DNA of 64,000 bases from CALAGJ01 sp964293305 (GTDB lineage: Bacteria; Bacteroidota; Bacteroidia; Chitinophagales; Chitinophagaceae), in NCBI GenBank assembly GCA_964293305.1, contig CAXYYO010000009.1:32777-96776 (forward strand). The letters run 5' to 3'. Shown one piece after another: positions 46,474 to 54,509 of this stretch. Each line of letters starts with the position of its first letter. Position 1 is the stretch's first letter. A program made the position numbers and the translations under genes. The notes under the pieces were generated by a model that did not search any database, was not told the DNA's origin, and saw only the letters and a program-made list of their open reading frames with translations.

Positions 46474-47556
46474 ATGTATGCTGATGAATTTTTGCAAGCT
46501 GCGCTTAATGAAAGAATAACCTTCAATGCACTGCGCACATTACATAGCAACAATGCATCAATTGATTTTTGCAGTAATGATTATTTAGGCATAGCCACTC
46601 GTGGCCTGCATCAAAGCATGAATGCAAATCATGGAAGTAAAGGCTCTAGGTTGCTTGCAGGGAATTATCCATTAGCAGAAGAAACAGAAGCCCTGATAGC
46701 AATATATCATGATGCAGAAACGGCCTTAATTTTTAATTCAGGTTATGATGCCAATATGGGTGTGCTCAGTAGCATACCTACAAAGGCTGATACTATAATT
46801 TATGATCAACTTTGCCATGCAAGTATCAGAGATGGTATTCAATTATGCAAGGCAACTGCTTTTCCCTTTTTTCATAATGATATAGCATCACTTGAGCAAA
46901 AATGCAGGCAGGCTAAAGGAAATATTTTTATTGTAACAGAATCAGTTTTTAGTATGGATGGAGATTGCTGCCCGCTAATTGATATTATGGCTATAGCAAT
47001 GCGCCACCATGCACATATTATTTTAGACGAAGCGCATGCAGTAGGTGTACTAGGTTTAAAAGGTGAGGGGCTTGCACAATCTTTAAATTTACATGAGGAA
47101 ATATTTTGCCGCATATATACTTATGGAAAAGCAGGTGGTTGCCACGGCGCAGCAGTAGTGGGCTCTAAGAGATTGCAACAATATCTAATCAATTTTGCCA
47201 GAAGTTTTATTTATACTACCGCATTGCCACCTATCAGTTGCTTGGCTATTCAAAATTTTTATAGACTGCTACCACAGATGGATGAAGAAAGAAAACAACT
47301 TGCTGCAAACATTGAATTATTCAAACAATCATTCATATCATTTGAAAAACTAAATTCAGCCACAGCTGTTCAAGGGGTATTATGCCCCGGAAATGATGCT
47401 GCAAAATCATTAGCATACGCATTACAGCAAAACGATATTGATGTAAGACCAGTGCTATACCCTACTGTTCCAAAAGGGAAAGAGAGGCTCAGAATTATTG
47501 TACATAGTTTTAATAAAGCAACAGAAATACAACAACTCATACAACTACTACAATAA
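46474..47556 (+). CDS. bioF: 8-amino-7-oxononanoate synthase-like PLP enzyme
   Basis: 360 residues from MYADEFLQAA. Alpha-oxoamine synthase features: NDYLGIA, GSRLLAGNY, FNSGYDANMG, DEAHAVGVLG (Asp185, His188) and the Schiff-base Lys219 in TYGKAGGCHGA. BioF condenses pimeloyl thioester with alanine in biotin synthesis; related enzymes make other aminoketones. No other bio gene is nearby, so the exact substrate is inferred. Stop codon directly followed by the next gene's ATG. Confidence 0.8.
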   Translation: MYADEFLQAALNERITFNALRTLHSNNASIDFCSNDYLGIATRGLHQSMNANHGSKGSRLLAGNYPLAEETEALIAIYHDAETALIFNSGYDANMGVLSSIPTKADTIIYDQLCHASIRDGIQLCKATAFPFFHNDIASLEQKCRQAKGNIFIVTESVFSMDGDCCPLIDIMAIAMRHHAHIILDEAHAVGVLGLKGEGLAQSLNLHEEIFCRIYTYGKAGGCHGAAVVGSKRLQQYLINFARSFIYTTALPPISCLAIQNFYRLLPQMDEERKQLAANIELFKQSFISFEKLNSATAVQGVLCPGNDAAKSLAYALQQNDIDVRPVLYPTVPKGKERLRIIVHSFNKATEIQQLIQLLQ

Positions 47557-48924
47557 ATGATGATGCCGCTACCCTCCGCATTAATTAGTTCACTACAAAA
47601 TTTATCAGGATTTGATGAACAAACATTTCTTGATGCACATCAAATAACTTCTCCACCCGTATCTATAAGGTTAAATCCGCATAAGCGAAATGGCATAGAC
47701 TGTTTTGAAAATACCTCCACTATTCCTTGGTGTGCAGAAGGTAGATACCTGCCACAAAGACCATCATTTATTCTTGATCCTTTATGGCATGCTGGAGCAT
47801 ACTATGTGCAGGAGGCAAGTAGTATGTTTTTGGATTATGCAGTCAAGTATCTTTTACAAAATAATTTTGTAGAAAAAAAAGTACTGGATTTATGTGCCGC
47901 ACCTGGAGGAAAGTCCACATTGCTAAGTGCATTATTTACAGATGGACTTGTAGTGAGTAATGAGGTTATTAAATCTAGGGTGGGAATATTGTATGAAAAT
48001 ATTGTGAAATGGGGATTGCCAAATACTGTAATTACCCACAATGATACAGCTGCATTTCAGCGGCTCCCAGGCTTTTTTGATCTTATGGTTGTAGATGCTC
48101 CATGCAGTGGTAGCGGACTTTTCAGGAGACAACCGGAAGCAGCGAATAAATGGAATGAACAACAGGTAATACACTGCAGTATGCGTCAAAAGAAAATTCT
48201 ATCAGACGCTATACCCACCCTTCAGGAAGATGGTGTTTTGATTTATGCTACTTGCTCTTTTTCTTACGAAGAAAATGAAGCCATTGCAGATTGGTTATGC
48301 AAGCAATACCATCTTGAATCTTTGCCCATTCCCTTAAAAAATGAATGGGGTATTACTGAAACATTTAGTAATGAAATGCATGCGGCCTGTTATCGATTTT
48401 ATCCCGGCAAGGTAGTGGGTGAAGGTTTTTTTATGGCAGCATTTAGAAATTGTGAACCACAGGAAGTTTATAAAAAAGCTACAATATCTGCTTCGCAGAA
48501 TGTTCATGTAGTAGATGACATATCACCATTTGAACATTTCTTAGATAATAGTTTTGATGGTGCTATATTTTTACAGGGAGAAGCATACAGAGCAATCAAT
48601 CATTTTGGTTTGGAACAGCTGAATACCATCAAACAAAATTTATACATTACGCATGCCGGAATTAACTGTGGCTCAATGAAGCAAAAGGATTTCATTCCTC
48701 ATCATGGATTGGCAGTAAGTAATATTATTAATAAAGAATTATCCGTCTATCAAGCGGATGAATCTATTGCCTTACAATATTTACGCAAGAAGGATATACC
48801 TGTAGTCAATGCCAAAGGATGGCTGCCTGTACAATACAAAGATTGCAATATAGGATGGATAAAAGCACTGCCTAATCGTATCAATAATTATTATCCCACG
48901 GAGTGGAGAATATTAAAAACATAA
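47557..48924 (+). CDS. RsmF-like rRNA (cytosine-5) methyltransferase
   Basis: 455 residues. Methyltransferase domain with SAM-binding DLCAAPGGKS (111-120), catalytic/resolving cysteines Cys183 (DAPCSGSG) and Cys233 (ATCSFS). The C-terminal 150 residues carry a PUA-like domain (KGWLPVQYKDCNIGWIK), as in RsmF/YebU. Methylates a cytosine in 16S rRNA; position not determined. Immediately follows the bioF-like gene. Confidence 0.9.
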   Translation: MMMPLPSALISSLQNLSGFDEQTFLDAHQITSPPVSIRLNPHKRNGIDCFENTSTIPWCAEGRYLPQRPSFILDPLWHAGAYYVQEASSMFLDYAVKYLLQNNFVEKKVLDLCAAPGGKSTLLSALFTDGLVVSNEVIKSRVGILYENIVKWGLPNTVITHNDTAAFQRLPGFFDLMVVDAPCSGSGLFRRQPEAANKWNEQQVIHCSMRQKKILSDAIPTLQEDGVLIYATCSFSYEENEAIADWLCKQYHLESLPIPLKNEWGITETFSNEMHAACYRFYPGKVVGEGFFMAAFRNCEPQEVYKKATISASQNVHVVDDISPFEHFLDNSFDGAIFLQGEAYRAINHFGLEQLNTIKQNLYITHAGINCGSMKQKDFIPHHGLAVSNIINKELSVYQADESIALQYLRKKDIPVVNAKGWLPVQYKDCNIGWIKALPNRINNYYPTEWRILKT

Positions 48925-48994
48925 ATTTGTAGCGTATTGGTAGCACGAATTTGTGATATTACAAACAATGTGTTGTCATTAGGATTTTATAAGT

Positions 48995-49924
48995 ATGAAA
49001 ACAAAATTCCTTTCCATATTAATTCTTTTACTTGTTACAGTTTTATGGGTAAATGCACAGCAAAAAACTTATCTACTTTATACAGTAAAGCAAGGGGAAA
49101 CATTGAGCCTAATTGCCAAAAAATATCAAACTACGGTTGGCGATATTATGAGGCTGAATGGCATGAATGCACAATCAAGATTGGCAAATGGCAGTATCAT
49201 AAAAATTCCAACTGTAATATTAGTAGAGGACACTATTAAAACCATTATTGAAATAACTCCAAATGCCGCCGCATTAGAAGAAAAAAAATTACCGCCGTTG
49301 GATGGCATTGTTCACGAGGTGAAACAAGGTGAAACATTATTTAGCATCAGTCGTAATTATAGCGTTGCTGTGGATGATTTAAAAAAGTTAAATAACCTGA
49401 GTAGCAATGAAATTTTGGTGGGACAAATGATTGTAATAAGAGGTAGTGTGAACAATGTTGCAAGTAATGAAATACCAGATGCAGCTGATATTTCCACTGG
49501 AAAAACAAGTTCAAAAAAGAAAGTAAAGCAAAACAAATACAAGAATCAAATAGAAGAAACAACACCCAAAAAACAAATACGTGATAAAAGGATAGAAATA
49601 GTACGAGCAGCTCCTGTTGGTGAGGGGTTTTTTAAGACCTTCTTTCAATCTCCAAAAAAATCAACTGAAATAAGCGGACTTGCCATGACTTTTAAGTCGG
49701 AAAGTGGATGGGATGATGGTCATTTTTATGTATTGATGAATAACGTAGCCATTGGAACGATTGTACAGCTTACAGCAGCAAATGGAAGGCAAGTGTATGC
49801 AAAAGTGCTAATGGATTTGGGTGGCATGACAGTAAATGAAACATTATCTTTTAGAATTACAGATGCTACTGCCGCTGCACTGGGTATAGTATCAGAGCCA
49901 GTTGATTTAAAAGCTATTTTTTAA
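48995..49924 (+). CDS. LysM protein with C-terminal double-psi barrel-like domain
   Basis: 309 residues. Signal peptide 1-21 (ends NAQ), LysM 1 (about 28-70; YTVKQGETLSLIAKKY), LysM 2 (about 105-148; HEVKQGETLFSISRNY), a Lys-rich linker, and an 80-residue C-terminal domain (GTIVQLTAANGRQVYAKVLMDL) resembling the RlpA-like double-psi barrel. Binds peptidoglycan in the periplasm. Its TAA overlaps the convergent fmt stop. Confidence 0.88.
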   Translation: MKTKFLSILILLLVTVLWVNAQQKTYLLYTVKQGETLSLIAKKYQTTVGDIMRLNGMNAQSRLANGSIIKIPTVILVEDTIKTIIEITPNAAALEEKKLPPLDGIVHEVKQGETLFSISRNYSVAVDDLKKLNNLSSNEILVGQMIVIRGSVNNVASNEIPDAADISTGKTSSKKKVKQNKYKNQIEETTPKKQIRDKRIEIVRAAPVGEGFFKTFFQSPKKSTEISGLAMTFKSESGWDDGHFYVLMNNVAIGTIVQLTAANGRQVYAKVLMDLGGMTVNETLSFRITDATAAALGIVSEPVDLKAIF

Positions 49925-50841
49925 ATTTTTCCCGGTCTGTAACCGCGTAAAAAATCTTCAACAGCCATTCTTTTTTTACCCTCTATTTGTAAAGATAATA
50001 TATGCAAATAGCCATCTAAGGTTGCAAATTTTAATATTGATTTGTAATCTGTATGAACAGTACCCGGTAAATCATTGTGCGCTACAAGTTCTTTTTCGGT
50101 AGTAAATATTTTCATCTTTTTTCCATCCAAAAAAGAAAATGCTGTAGGATATGGGCTCAGTCCCCTCACAAAATTATAAACATGATTTGTGCTATTATTC
50201 CAATTGATTAAGCAGGTTTCTGTAAAAATTTTTGGAGCATGTTTTAAATTTTCATCACCTAATGTTTGGGGGAATGCTGTTAAGTTATTCCCAATAATGG
50301 CATGCAAGGTGTTAACCAATAATGCAGCTCCAATATGCATCATACGATCATGAAGTGTACCTGCATCTTCATTTGGCGCAATAGAAATTTTGTCCTGTAG
50401 TAAAATATTACCTGTATCTATTTCATGCTGCAATTTGAAAGTAGTAACACCCGTTTCAGTTTCACCATTTATAACTGCCCAGTTTATTGGTGCAGCACCT
50501 CTGTATTGTGGCAGCAGTGATGCATGTACATTTATTGTACCCATGGGTGGCATGTTCCAAACTATTTCAGGTAGCATGCGAAATGCAACTACAACTTGCA
50601 CATCGGCTTTTAATCCTTTTAATTCTTCTATAAATGATGGATCTTTTAGCCGTAAGGGCTGTAGCACCGGAATATTTCTTTTTAAGGCAGCTGCTTTCAC
50701 TGCACTTTGTCTGAGTGCCATGCCACGCCCTGCTGGCTTGTCTGGTGCGGTTACAACAGCCACTACATTAAGTCCTGCAGTGCACAATGCCTCTAATGAA
50801 GCTACAGCAAAATCGGGTGTACCTAAAAAGATGATGCGCAA
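49921..50841 (-). CDS. fmt: Methionyl-tRNA formyltransferase (TTG start)
   Basis: 306 residues. Formylates initiator Met-tRNA. Formyl transferase residues Asn104 and His106 in NVHASLLPQYRGAAP, and Asp142 in EIDTGNILL. The N-terminus RIIFLGTPDFAV is complete only if TTG at 50841 is the start; the upstream frame is closed by a stop 21 codon positions or less away with no ATG. Last gene of the ddl-PASTA-rhodanese-fmt unit, 47 nt after the rhodanese gene. Confidence 0.93.
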   Translation of the reverse strand: MRIIFLGTPDFAVASLEALCTAGLNVVAVVTAPDKPAGRGMALRQSAVKAAALKRNIPVLQPLRLKDPSFIEELKGLKADVQVVVAFRMLPEIVWNMPPMGTINVHASLLPQYRGAAPINWAVINGETETGVTTFKLQHEIDTGNILLQDKISIAPNEDAGTLHDRMMHIGAALLVNTLHAIIGNNLTAFPQTLGDENLKHAPKIFTETCLINWNNSTNHVYNFVRGLSPYPTAFSFLDGKKMKIFTTEKELVAHNDLPGTVHTDYKSILKFATLDGYLHILSLQIEGKKRMAVEDFLRGYRPGKI

Positions 50842-50888
50842 TTTGTGGTATCTTTCTTGAATCTAAATAAATGATAAGCCAATAAAAT

Positions 50889-51197
50889 TTAGCCTCTAAT
50901 GTTTTCACTCCAAGACATCATGCCACCGGTAAGATTGATGACATTTGTAAATCCGGCCTGTTCTAAAAATAGACAAGCCATGCCACTTCGATTGCCACTA
51001 CGGCAATATACAATTAGCTCCTCATTTTTCCAGTTATCAATTTCATCAGTTTGCATTTGCTGCACTTTACCTACTGGAATATGTGCGCCACCAATATTAA
51101 ACTCCGCTCTTTCTGCATCTTCTCTTACATCTAAGAGATTCAAAGTTTCGCCATCATCTAACCTCTTTTTGAGGTCAATTACATTTATTGATTTCAT
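50889..51197 (-). CDS. Single-domain rhodanese-like protein
   Basis: 102 residues: one rhodanese domain with active-site Cys65 in VYCRSGNRSG and the LLDVRED block at 21-27. Moves sulfane sulfur to an acceptor such as thiols or cyanide. It starts 5 nt after the PASTA gene, implying a shared transcript. Confidence 0.92.
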   Translation of the reverse strand: MKSINVIDLKKRLDDGETLNLLDVREDAERAEFNIGGAHIPVGKVQQMQTDEIDNWKNEELIVYCRSGNRSGMACLFLEQAGFTNVINLTGGMMSWSENIRG

Positions 51198-51202
51198 ACA
51201 AA

Positions 51203-52030
51203 TTATTTTAATATGCTGGTATCGGTAGCTTCATTACCCAAACTATCTATTGGCGGATTTACGCTGATATATAAATCAATCATTTGACCGCTGCGTATCC
51301 GATTGATATAACGTTGTCCTTCAATGGTTGTACTCAATTCAGGATTCTGTTTTACCACAAATGCAGCTGATGTATCCTTTACCCCATCTACAATAATTAA
51401 TGCACCTAGACCAATTGCTTTTGCGTTGAGTAAGCTTATTGCTTCACTATAAGTAAGACCGGTCAAATCTGGCACATTAAATTCATCATCCCCTACCCCA
51501 CTACCCAATATAAAGTCCACTTTACTCCCCATAGGAATTTTTCCACCTGGCTCTATATCATTACCATTATACAATTGCTGTTTCACAGCATTTTTAGCTA
51601 TATCTGGTACAAAGCTGGTATCACCAAGTTTGAGCCCAATGGATTGCAAATATAATTCTGCGCTTCGCAATGAAAAGCCACGCAAATCAGGCATTTCCAC
51701 CATGGGTGGTAGCTTTCTATTAACCGTTAAAAATATTGTTCTGTGTTGTTTTACAACTTCATCTTCTTCCGGAGTTTGTTTGATCACTGATAATGGTGGC
51801 AAAGAATCAATATAAACAGAATCTTGTACTGTTATACTAAAACCTTGTTGCTCAAGTAATCTTACAGCTTCTGCAAAAGGCTTTCCAATTACAGAAGGAA
51901 CTTTAGCACTTTCACCGTGACTCGTTAAGAAAGATAATGAACTGAAAAAAATAAATAAAATAATGGCCAGCAAAACTATTGCTGCTAGTACATTAAAGAT
52001 GAATGAACGTTTTGTAATAAATGAAAACAC
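51203..52030 (-). CDS. PASTA domain membrane protein
   Basis: 275 residues from a GTG start. One N-terminal membrane helix (about 12-33) then three PASTA domains (about 40-108, 110-180, 182-260), recognised by VPSVIGKPFAEAVRLLEQQGF, PDLRGFSLRSAELYLQSIG and PDLTGLTYSEAISLLNAKA. PASTA domains bind peptidoglycan fragments or beta-lactams. No kinase domain is attached. It follows ddl by 9 nt, linking both to wall synthesis. Confidence 0.92.
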   Translation of the reverse strand: MFSFITKRSFIFNVLAAIVLLAIILFIFFSSLSFLTSHGESAKVPSVIGKPFAEAVRLLEQQGFSITVQDSVYIDSLPPLSVIKQTPEEDEVVKQHRTIFLTVNRKLPPMVEMPDLRGFSLRSAELYLQSIGLKLGDTSFVPDIAKNAVKQQLYNGNDIEPGGKIPMGSKVDFILGSGVGDDEFNVPDLTGLTYSEAISLLNAKAIGLGALIIVDGVKDTSAAFVVKQNPELSTTIEGQRYINRIRSGQMIDLYISVNPPIDSLGNEATDTSILK

Positions 52031-52039
52031 TTTGATAAA

Positions 52040-53041
52040 TTATTGTTTTGCCTGCGGCAATGATACTAATGCTTCTTCAATTAAACCCGAATAAAAATCC
52101 TGCAAATCCATGCCTGCAGCTTTCACCTGCTGTGGTATAAGACTGGCGGCACTTTGGCCGGGTACGGTATTAACTTCAAGCATGAAGGGTTTGGCTATGG
52201 CTTCGTTATAAATAAAATCAATACGTACCACTCCACTACAATTGAGTAATGCATAAATTTTCTTTGCAGTATTCTCCACTTGTTCTGCAATAGATGCTTC
52301 CACCACAGCTGGCGTTATCTCTTCACTCTTACCTTCATACTTTGCTTCAAAGTCAAAAAAATCGTTTTTTGAAATCACTTCTGTAATGGGTAATGCTTTT
52401 ATGATACCGCCCTGTTTATACACACCAATTGTAAACTCTCTGCCTTGTATAAATTCTTCCACTAATACCTGATCATCTTCTGCAAATGCTTTTTCTAATG
52501 CACCTGCAATTGCATCTTCTGTATGTACTTTACTCATACCAATACTACTTCCTCCATTATTTGGTTTGATAAATAATGGCAGGTTTAACTGTTCGGTAAT
52601 AGCCTGCGGACTCAGATTGTTATCTTTAAAAATATGCAGTGATTTTGCCACCGATACACCACCAAATGCCGCTACCGCTACGGTGTATCTTTTATTAAAA
52701 GTAAGTGCGGATACTGCAGCACTACAAGTAGTGTAAGGTATATGTAGCATATCAAAATAGCCCTGTAGTTTTCCATCCTCACCTGGTGTACCGTGAATAC
52801 ACATAAGCACAACATCAAAAATTATTTTACCCTCGGGTACTAACAATGAAAAATCATTGAGATTGATGTTATAACTATGATTATCTTCTCTATTATAAAA
52901 CCAACCATCAGGCCTTATATCAATCACAAAAACATCATACTTATTTTTGTCCATGTGGGCATGAACCGTTTTCACACTTTCATAACTTACTGCCGCTTCA
53001 CCGCTATATCCACCCGTAAGCAGTGCTACTCTCTTTTTCAT
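52040..53041 (-). CDS. ddl: D-alanine--D-alanine ligase
   Basis: 333 residues. ATP-grasp enzyme that makes D-Ala-D-Ala for peptidoglycan. Family blocks: MKKRVALLTGGYSGEAAVS, CIHGTPGEDGKLQGYFDML, KPNNGGSSIGMSKV, VEEFIQGREFTIGVY and EVNTVPGQSAASLIPQQ. First gene of the unit ddl-PASTA-rhodanese-fmt. The DNA upstream contains a small ORF/terminator arrangement that may attenuate it (see 53152-53235). Confidence 0.95.
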   Translation of the reverse strand: MKKRVALLTGGYSGEAAVSYESVKTVHAHMDKNKYDVFVIDIRPDGWFYNREDNHSYNINLNDFSLLVPEGKIIFDVVLMCIHGTPGEDGKLQGYFDMLHIPYTTCSAAVSALTFNKRYTVAVAAFGGVSVAKSLHIFKDNNLSPQAITEQLNLPLFIKPNNGGSSIGMSKVHTEDAIAGALEKAFAEDDQVLVEEFIQGREFTIGVYKQGGIIKALPITEVISKNDFFDFEAKYEGKSEEITPAVVEASIAEQVENTAKKIYALLNCSGVVRIDFIYNEAIAKPFMLEVNTVPGQSAASLIPQQVKAAGMDLQDFYSGLIEEALVSLPQAKQ

Positions 53042-53136
53042 TACCTATTATTGATATGCAAATAAAACAGATTGTATGCATGAATTATTTGGTGTGCATT
53101 ATATTTTTTGTGGTGTGGATGAAATTAACAGAAATT

Positions 53137-53172
53137 AAAAAAGGTAATGAGTTACGGCTTATTACCTTTTTC
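53137..53172 (-). terminator. Terminator overlapping the 27-codon ORF upstream of ddl
   Basis: On the minus strand, arms AAAAAGGTAAT and ATTACCTTTTT frame the loop AAGCCGTAACTC, followed by Ts. The 5' arm and loop include the last codons and the stop of the small ORF. Confidence 0.65.
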
Positions 53173-53235
53173 TTTTTTACAGTAACGGGAAATATCACCC
53201 GCCGTTAAATAATGCTTTGTTGGAGCATCAACCAT
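53152..53235 (-). CDS. 27-codon ORF with its own promoter; small protein, leader peptide or sRNA
   Basis: Starts MVDAPTKHYL, contains GDISRYC and ends in the basic KKEKGNKP. A perfect promoter element TACATTTG ends 7 nt before the ATG, so the 5' leader would be only a few bases. A terminator hairpin starts in the last codons and its loop holds the stop. A second hairpin (TAACGG/CCGTTA, about 53182-53207) lies mid-ORF. The whole transcript would be about 100 nt. It could be a free small basic protein, a small RNA, or a leader peptide controlling readthrough into ddl 110 nt downstream. I do not recognise the peptide. Confidence 0.5.
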   Translation of the reverse strand: MVDAPTKHYLTAGDISRYCKKEKGNKP

Positions 53236-53242
53236 TAGAATT

Positions 53243-53250
53243 CAAATGTA
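53243..53250 (-). promoter_or_regulatory. -7 promoter element TACATTTG with upstream TTG, for the 27-codon ORF
   Basis: Exact TAnnTTTG; TTG triplets lie about 15-23 nt upstream on the minus strand, in the range of the Bacteroidota -33 element. Confidence 0.6.
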
Positions 53251-53402
53251 GGGTGTACAATGATTCAAAACAATTTTTTTTAGTATCCGAAAGGGTTTTA
53301 ACTTGGCAAAGTTTTTCTGTTTTTTTAGTATAACTTTACTTCCATGACATAGATATTTTTTCTTGACATGCACATCAATTATACAAAAAATCAATCCCCT
53401 AC

Positions 53403-53756
53403 ATGATTAAATCAATATCACCGGTGCTACCAGTTTCAGCAATAGAGCGTTCAGTTGCTTGGTATATAGACAGTGCAGGATTTGAAGTAGTTTTTGCAGA
53501 TAAGATGTATGCAGTATTAAAGAGAGCTTCAATTTGTTTACATTTACAATGGCATGCAAATACTGATGAGGACCCATTAAATGCTGGATCTGTGGTTCGA
53601 ATATTTGTTGAAAATATACAACCCATTTATAATGAATTTGTACAGCGAAAAACAATAGAAGTTGATGCCTTAAGATTAAATACACCCTGGCTTACACATG
53701 AATTTGGGTTTTATGATCCGGATAAAAATGCAATCTTTATTGTGGAGGATTTTTAA
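53403..53756 (+). CDS. VOC (glyoxalase/bleomycin-resistance) superfamily protein
   Basis: 117 residues, one VOC domain made of two beta-alpha-beta-beta-beta units (SISPVLPVSAIERSVAWYIDSAGFEVVF; HEFGFYDPDKNAIFIVEDF). Similar to bleomycin-binding-like proteins, which act as dimers, but metal ligands are incomplete and function cannot be assigned. Single gene, divergent from the small ORF. Confidence 0.85.
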   Translation: MIKSISPVLPVSAIERSVAWYIDSAGFEVVFADKMYAVLKRASICLHLQWHANTDEDPLNAGSVVRIFVENIQPIYNEFVQRKTIEVDALRLNTPWLTHEFGFYDPDKNAIFIVEDF

Positions 53757-53827
53757 TGCAATCCTTGAACCTAGATTAAACAGTTGAACCCTGCATCTCC
53801 ATCCCTTATATGATAAAATATAAAAGA

Positions 53828-53850
53828 AAAAGCTCCCTAAAAGGAGCTTT
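53828..53850 (-). terminator. Terminator after rpmE
   Basis: Stem AAAGCTCC / GGAGCTTT with a 6-nt loop; on the minus strand the 3' arm continues into a T-rich tract. Lies 22 nt past the rpmE stop. Confidence 0.8.
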
Positions 53851-53872
53851 AAAGAAAAATAAATTCAGAAAA

Positions 53873-54121
53873 TTATTTTTTGGCGTATTTCTTTTTAAAC
53901 TTATCAATACGTCCTGCAGTATCAACTAACATATTCTTTCCTGTGAAGAATGGATGAGACATGTTTGAAATTTCTACTTTTACCAGTGGATACTCATTTC
54001 CGTCTTCCCATTGAATCATCTCTCTTGTGTTTGTAGAAGACTTACTTAAAAATGTGTGGCCATTACTCATGTCTTTGAAAACAACTAAGCGATAACTGGC
54101 CGGATGGATACCTTTTTTCAT
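53873..54121 (-). CDS. rpmE: 50S ribosomal protein L31, type B
   Basis: 82 residues: MKKGIHPASYRLVVFKD, SNMSHPFFTGKN and a basic tail. The zinc-binding cysteines of classical L31 are absent, which marks the type B (zinc-independent) form. Component of the large ribosomal subunit. Single gene with its own terminator. Confidence 0.95.
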   Translation of the reverse strand: MKKGIHPASYRLVVFKDMSNGHTFLSKSSTNTREMIQWEDGNEYPLVKVEISNMSHPFFTGKNMLVDTAGRIDKFKKKYAKK

Positions 54122-54509
54122 TTTATTTTTATTGAAGGTGACACGGATTTTGCCGTATCGTTATTTAATAATGGGCAGCAAAAATAGCCCTGTATATAGT
54201 TTTTTCCAAAATTTTTATCTTCCCCTGCGGGGAATGAGGTTTCTCCCCCATATTTAGTCAGTATCCCTAAAGATAAAAGTTGTACAGAATTTGAGACTTT
54301 ATACAAATTTCATCAAATCTCCATGGGAAAAAACTCCAGAAATTTTTAAAAATTTAGTTGATAAAATTTAAAAGATTTTGGATTACTATATCGTGAAACC
54401 CAAATGATACGGTTGTATTTTTTGACAAAGTCAAGTTCATCTTTATCTACAAGCAAAAAAAGGCAGAATTAAATTCTGCCCAATTTTTTATCCGAAAACA
54501 TATTTCTGC
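54122..54509. other. 388-bp region between rpmE and gdhA
   Basis: Holds a short perfect GC hairpin (TTCCCC TGC GGGGAA, 54224-54238) and the gdhA terminator. No promoter element with exact consensus is seen ahead of rpmE, and I see no coding frame. Confidence 0.45.
54455..54480 (-). terminator. Rho-independent terminator after gdhA
   Basis: Stem GGCAGAATT / AATTCTGCC (54462-54480) followed on the minus strand by seven Ts. Confidence 0.9.

Noticed and set aside
54224..54238. Short GC-rich palindrome TTCCCC-TGC-GGGGAA
   Set aside because: Single copy with no adjacent T-run or gene end; not enough to call a terminator or operator.
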